Assembly (NCBI RefSeq): GCF_002368435.1
Contig: NZ_AP018264.1
Location: 124,001-188,000, forward strand
Direction: 5' to 3'
Length of the DNA stretch: 64,000 bases
From: Kalymmatonema gypsitolerans NIES-4073
Lineage (GTDB): Bacteria > Cyanobacteriota > Cyanobacteriia > Cyanobacteriales > Nostocaceae
The first letter of the stretch is position 1. Each line of letters begins with the position of its first letter. Below, piece by piece: positions 61,989 through 64,000 of the stretch. The notes beneath the pieces are model-generated. The model did no database searches, was not told where the DNA came from, and worked only from the letters and a program-made list of their open reading frames with translations. A program made the position numbers and the translations under genes.

Positions 61989-62019
61989 CTAATAAATAAG
62001 TATTGGAAGGTGATAAATT

Positions 62020-63540
62020 TTGACAGCAAAAACACCTAGTTTTATAACTGAAATTCCATTAAGAACAACCTCTAAAGACATGGCTGTACTTGCTGCCAGA
62101 TTAGAAGCAGGAAGACAGTTGTATAACGCTGTATTGTCTGAAGGTTTAACTAGATTAGAATTAGTTCGTAATTCTGAACTATATAATCAAGCTAAACTAG
62201 TTCCAAAAACTAACAAAAAAGAACGTGATACAGCTTTTAAAAAAGCGCGTGAAGCTTATAGATTTAGCGATTATGATTTACAATATTTTGCCAATGCAAT
62301 AGCTATAGCTAGTGTTTGGATTAAATCAAATCTTGACGCTCAAACTATTCAAAAAATAGCAACCAGAGCGTTTAAAACTTTAGAAAGATTAATTTATGGA
62401 AAAGCTAATAAAGCTAGATTTAAACAAAAAGGACAGTTTGCGTCTTTAGAAGGTAAAACTAACAAGCAAGGTATTCGCTGGACTGGTTCTAGTGTTGAAT
62501 GGTTAGGGTTAAAACTTTCGGGAATTATTGATAGTAATGACCCTGTATTATTACATGGTTTAAATTCTAGGATTAAATATGTTCGCTTAGTGCGTCGTAT
62601 TATCAACCAAAAAACTTACTGGTACGCTCAGTTAGTTTGTGAAGGATTAGCTTATCAAAAGCCAAAAAATGTTATTGGTGATGGTATTGTTGGTATTGAT
62701 TTAGGTGTTTCAACTGTTGCAATAGTTGGAGATAATCAAACTATTTGGCAACCATTCGCTGAAGAATTAACTTCTAAGCAAAAGAAAATTAGAAGATTAC
62801 AGCGAAAGATGGACAGACAAAGACGCGCCAACAATCCTGATAATTTTAATCCCAATGGCACTGTAAAAAAAGGTGTAAAACGCTGGCATACATCAAAACG
62901 ATATAAAAAGACTGCTAACAAAAAACGTGAAATTGACCGCAAACAAGCAGGACACCGTAAGTCTTTGCACGGTCAATTAGTAAATCAAACATTAGCTTTA
63001 GGTAAAACAGTTAAGACTGAAAAAGTTAATGTTAAGGCTTGGCAGCAAATTTACGGTAAGTCAATAGGTTTTAAAGCACCATCAAGTTTTCAATCAGAAC
63101 TAGTACGCAAGGCTGAAAGTGCTGGCGGTACAGTTCTAAAGTTCTCTACTCGAAAAACTGCACTGTCTCAAACTTGTTTGTGTGGTAATAGGCAGAAAAA
63201 ATCATTATCTCAACGTGTCCATAATTGCTCAGAATGTGGATTACGTATGCAACGAGATATTTTCTCTGCTTATTTGAGTAGGTACGTCGATCCAAAAACA
63301 GAAACTCTGTCAATCCCATCAGCTAGAAATGGTTGGTTAGGGATGGAACAATCCTTGCTAGACGGTTGGCGGAGCGGGTCAAATCAATCAGCGAGAACTG
63401 CGACTAGTTCAAAGTCACCTATCAATAATGGGTCAGAGTTGATGTCTAGTAATCCAATAGCGCGTGAGGAGTCGGAGCCAGTGAGGGCAAACGAAACTTG
63501 CTACGCAAGTTGGAACCTCATGCCTTTAGGCATGGGATAG
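62020..63540 (+). CDS. tnpB: TnpB, RNA-guided nuclease of IS605-type transposons
   Basis: A 506-residue protein from a TTG start with GGAAGG upstream. RuvC residues are present: Asp in GIDLGVS near 226, Glu in TEKVN near 335, Asp in MQRDIFSA near 411. The zinc ribbon CLCG...NCSECG lies between them. The 3' end of such genes usually carries an omega-RNA ending at the transposon right end; the hairpin at 63519 overlaps the stop. With tnpA broken, TnpB may persist as a stand-alone nuclease. Confidence 0.88.
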   Translation: MTAKTPSFITEIPLRTTSKDMAVLAARLEAGRQLYNAVLSEGLTRLELVRNSELYNQAKLVPKTNKKERDTAFKKAREAYRFSDYDLQYFANAIAIASVWIKSNLDAQTIQKIATRAFKTLERLIYGKANKARFKQKGQFASLEGKTNKQGIRWTGSSVEWLGLKLSGIIDSNDPVLLHGLNSRIKYVRLVRRIINQKTYWYAQLVCEGLAYQKPKNVIGDGIVGIDLGVSTVAIVGDNQTIWQPFAEELTSKQKKIRRLQRKMDRQRRANNPDNFNPNGTVKKGVKRWHTSKRYKKTANKKREIDRKQAGHRKSLHGQLVNQTLALGKTVKTEKVNVKAWQQIYGKSIGFKAPSSFQSELVRKAESAGGTVLKFSTRKTALSQTCLCGNRQKKSLSQRVHNCSECGLRMQRDIFSAYLSRYVDPKTETLSIPSARNGWLGMEQSLLDGWRSGSNQSARTATSSKSPINNGSELMSSNPIAREESEPVRANETCYASWNLMPLGMG

Positions 63541-63545
63541 TTCAG

Positions 63546-63662
63546 TATGGGAAGAATCGCCCACAACCTCAATCTGGTGATCAGCACCTAGCCATTGGAC
63601 AGCAACTTGCCTGGATAAAGAAGGAACTGGAGCAAGAAAAACAGCTTGTTTTAGATATATAA
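63546..63662 (+). pseudogene. 3' part of the split small gene
   Basis: Continues the frame of 61549-61659 as YGKNRPQPQSGDQHLAIGQQ then LAWIKKELEQEK to TAA at 63660. The ending is a helical charged tail. Its gene is unknown. Confidence 0.5.
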
Positions 63663-63690
63663 CCCAGCAGTAATAGCACCAAAATAATTT

Positions 63691-64000
63691 ATGGAGACTA
63701 CAAAACGAGTAATTAATATAAGTGAAAAATTCGGTAGCTGGATTGTACTAAATAAACAAGGAAAGCAAGTATTATGCCAGTGTGATTGTGGAACCCAAAA
63801 ACTTGTCTACAGTCACACCCTCACTAATGGTCAGTCAACTAACTGTGGTTGTAAAAAAAGAAAAGAATCCATCCCAGTTGGGGCAAACTTTGGGAGACTA
63901 AAAGTTATATCTGATGTAGAAGTTAAGGGGAAAAGGGGTGAACTACTACTCCTTACCTTATGCAGCTGCGGAACCCAAAAGTATATCAGTAAAAATAGCT
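63691..64000 (+). CDS. Cysteine-rich protein, partial (continues beyond window)
   Basis: An ATG frame open to the window edge (103 residues seen). Zinc-ribbon-like repeats CQCDCGT, then NCGCKK, and again CSCGTQK, each about 30 residues, are typical of phage/plasmid proteins with short zinc motifs before a nuclease or DNA-binding domain. The class cannot be named from this part. Confidence 0.55.
   Translation, partial: METTKRVINISEKFGSWIVLNKQGKQVLCQCDCGTQKLVYSHTLTNGQSTNCGCKKRKESIPVGANFGRLKVISDVEVKGKRGELLLLTLCSCGTQKYISKNS

Larger units (their letters stand above)
61660..63545 (+). mobile_element. Decayed IS200/IS605-family insertion
   Basis: Divergent truncated tnpA and intact-looking tnpB, with a right-end hairpin CATGCC-TTTA-GGCATG at 63519-63534. 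The left end has lost the tnpA 3' end and its hairpin. It lies inside a small gene whose two parts flank it in frame. Confidence 0.7.

Noticed and set aside
1-64000. CRISPR arrays, tRNA and rRNA genes
   Set aside because: No regularly spaced direct repeats, cloverleaf-like sequence or conserved rRNA segment was seen on either strand by eye.

Overview
The window looks like part of a large accessory replicon, either a plasmid or an integrative conjugative element, of a filamentous (Nostoc/Anabaena-type) cyanobacterium. The reasons are the many GCGATCGC (HIP1) octamers, AT-rich spacers, Nostoc-style palindromic interspersed repeats (some lying inside genes), a Ycf46-like ATPase and a cyanobacterial-looking conjugation cluster. 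No rRNA, tRNA, CRISPR array or core housekeeping operon was recognised.

Left part (1-28.2 kb) is a defence island. At the edge, on the minus strand, an SNF2 helicase and an Eco57I-like adenine methyltransferase form a drmD-drmMI pair, the start of a class 1 DISARM system whose drmA/B/C would lie left of base 1. After three unknown minus-strand genes and a 50-bp perfect palindrome come several unknown plus-strand genes. The most interesting block follows at 12.0-28.2 kb: a Dpd-like (7-deazapurine-in-DNA) system. It holds a QueD-like fragment, a DpdA-type tRNA-guanine-transglycosylase (TGT) homologue with an N-terminal YaaA/DUF6884-like domain, a second short TGT-fold protein, a DndB/DpdB-like DGQHR protein on the opposite strand, a small unknown gene, a UvrD-like helicase with a Cas4/RecB-type Fe-S nuclease, a 1655-residue DpdJ-like helicase, a DpdK-like phospholipase-D-fold protein and a repeat-rich protein with a DUF2325-like end. 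The helicase-nuclease pair is bracketed by an intact and a decayed copy of the same small gene and promoter, which suggests a module added to the island. No complete preQ0 synthesis set is visible.

Middle part (28.2-41.7 kb) is a patchwork of plasmid-type genes: a ribbon-helix-helix/coiled-coil protein, a tyrosine recombinase, a GNAT operon, HNH and PD-(D/E)XK-like nucleases, a Gp157-like phage protein and a fusion of a macro-like domain with a SLOG/YpsA domain. It also carries a free-standing integron gene cassette with a well-formed attC site.

Right part (42.0-60.4 kb) is a conjugative type IV secretion cluster: small membrane subunits, VirB4, a secreted VirB5/TrbJ-like protein, VirB6/TrbL, VirB8/TraE, VirB10/TrbI, VirB9/TraK, a cyanobacterial membrane protein, the VirD4 coupling protein and a large unknown protein. 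A group II intron splits the first gene, and a four-helix-bundle gene flanked by inverted repeats has entered the operon. The right edge holds a possible PD-(D/E)XK protein, a decayed IS200/IS605 element with tnpB that splits a small gene, and the start of a cysteine-rich protein. A relaxase was not recognised in the window.
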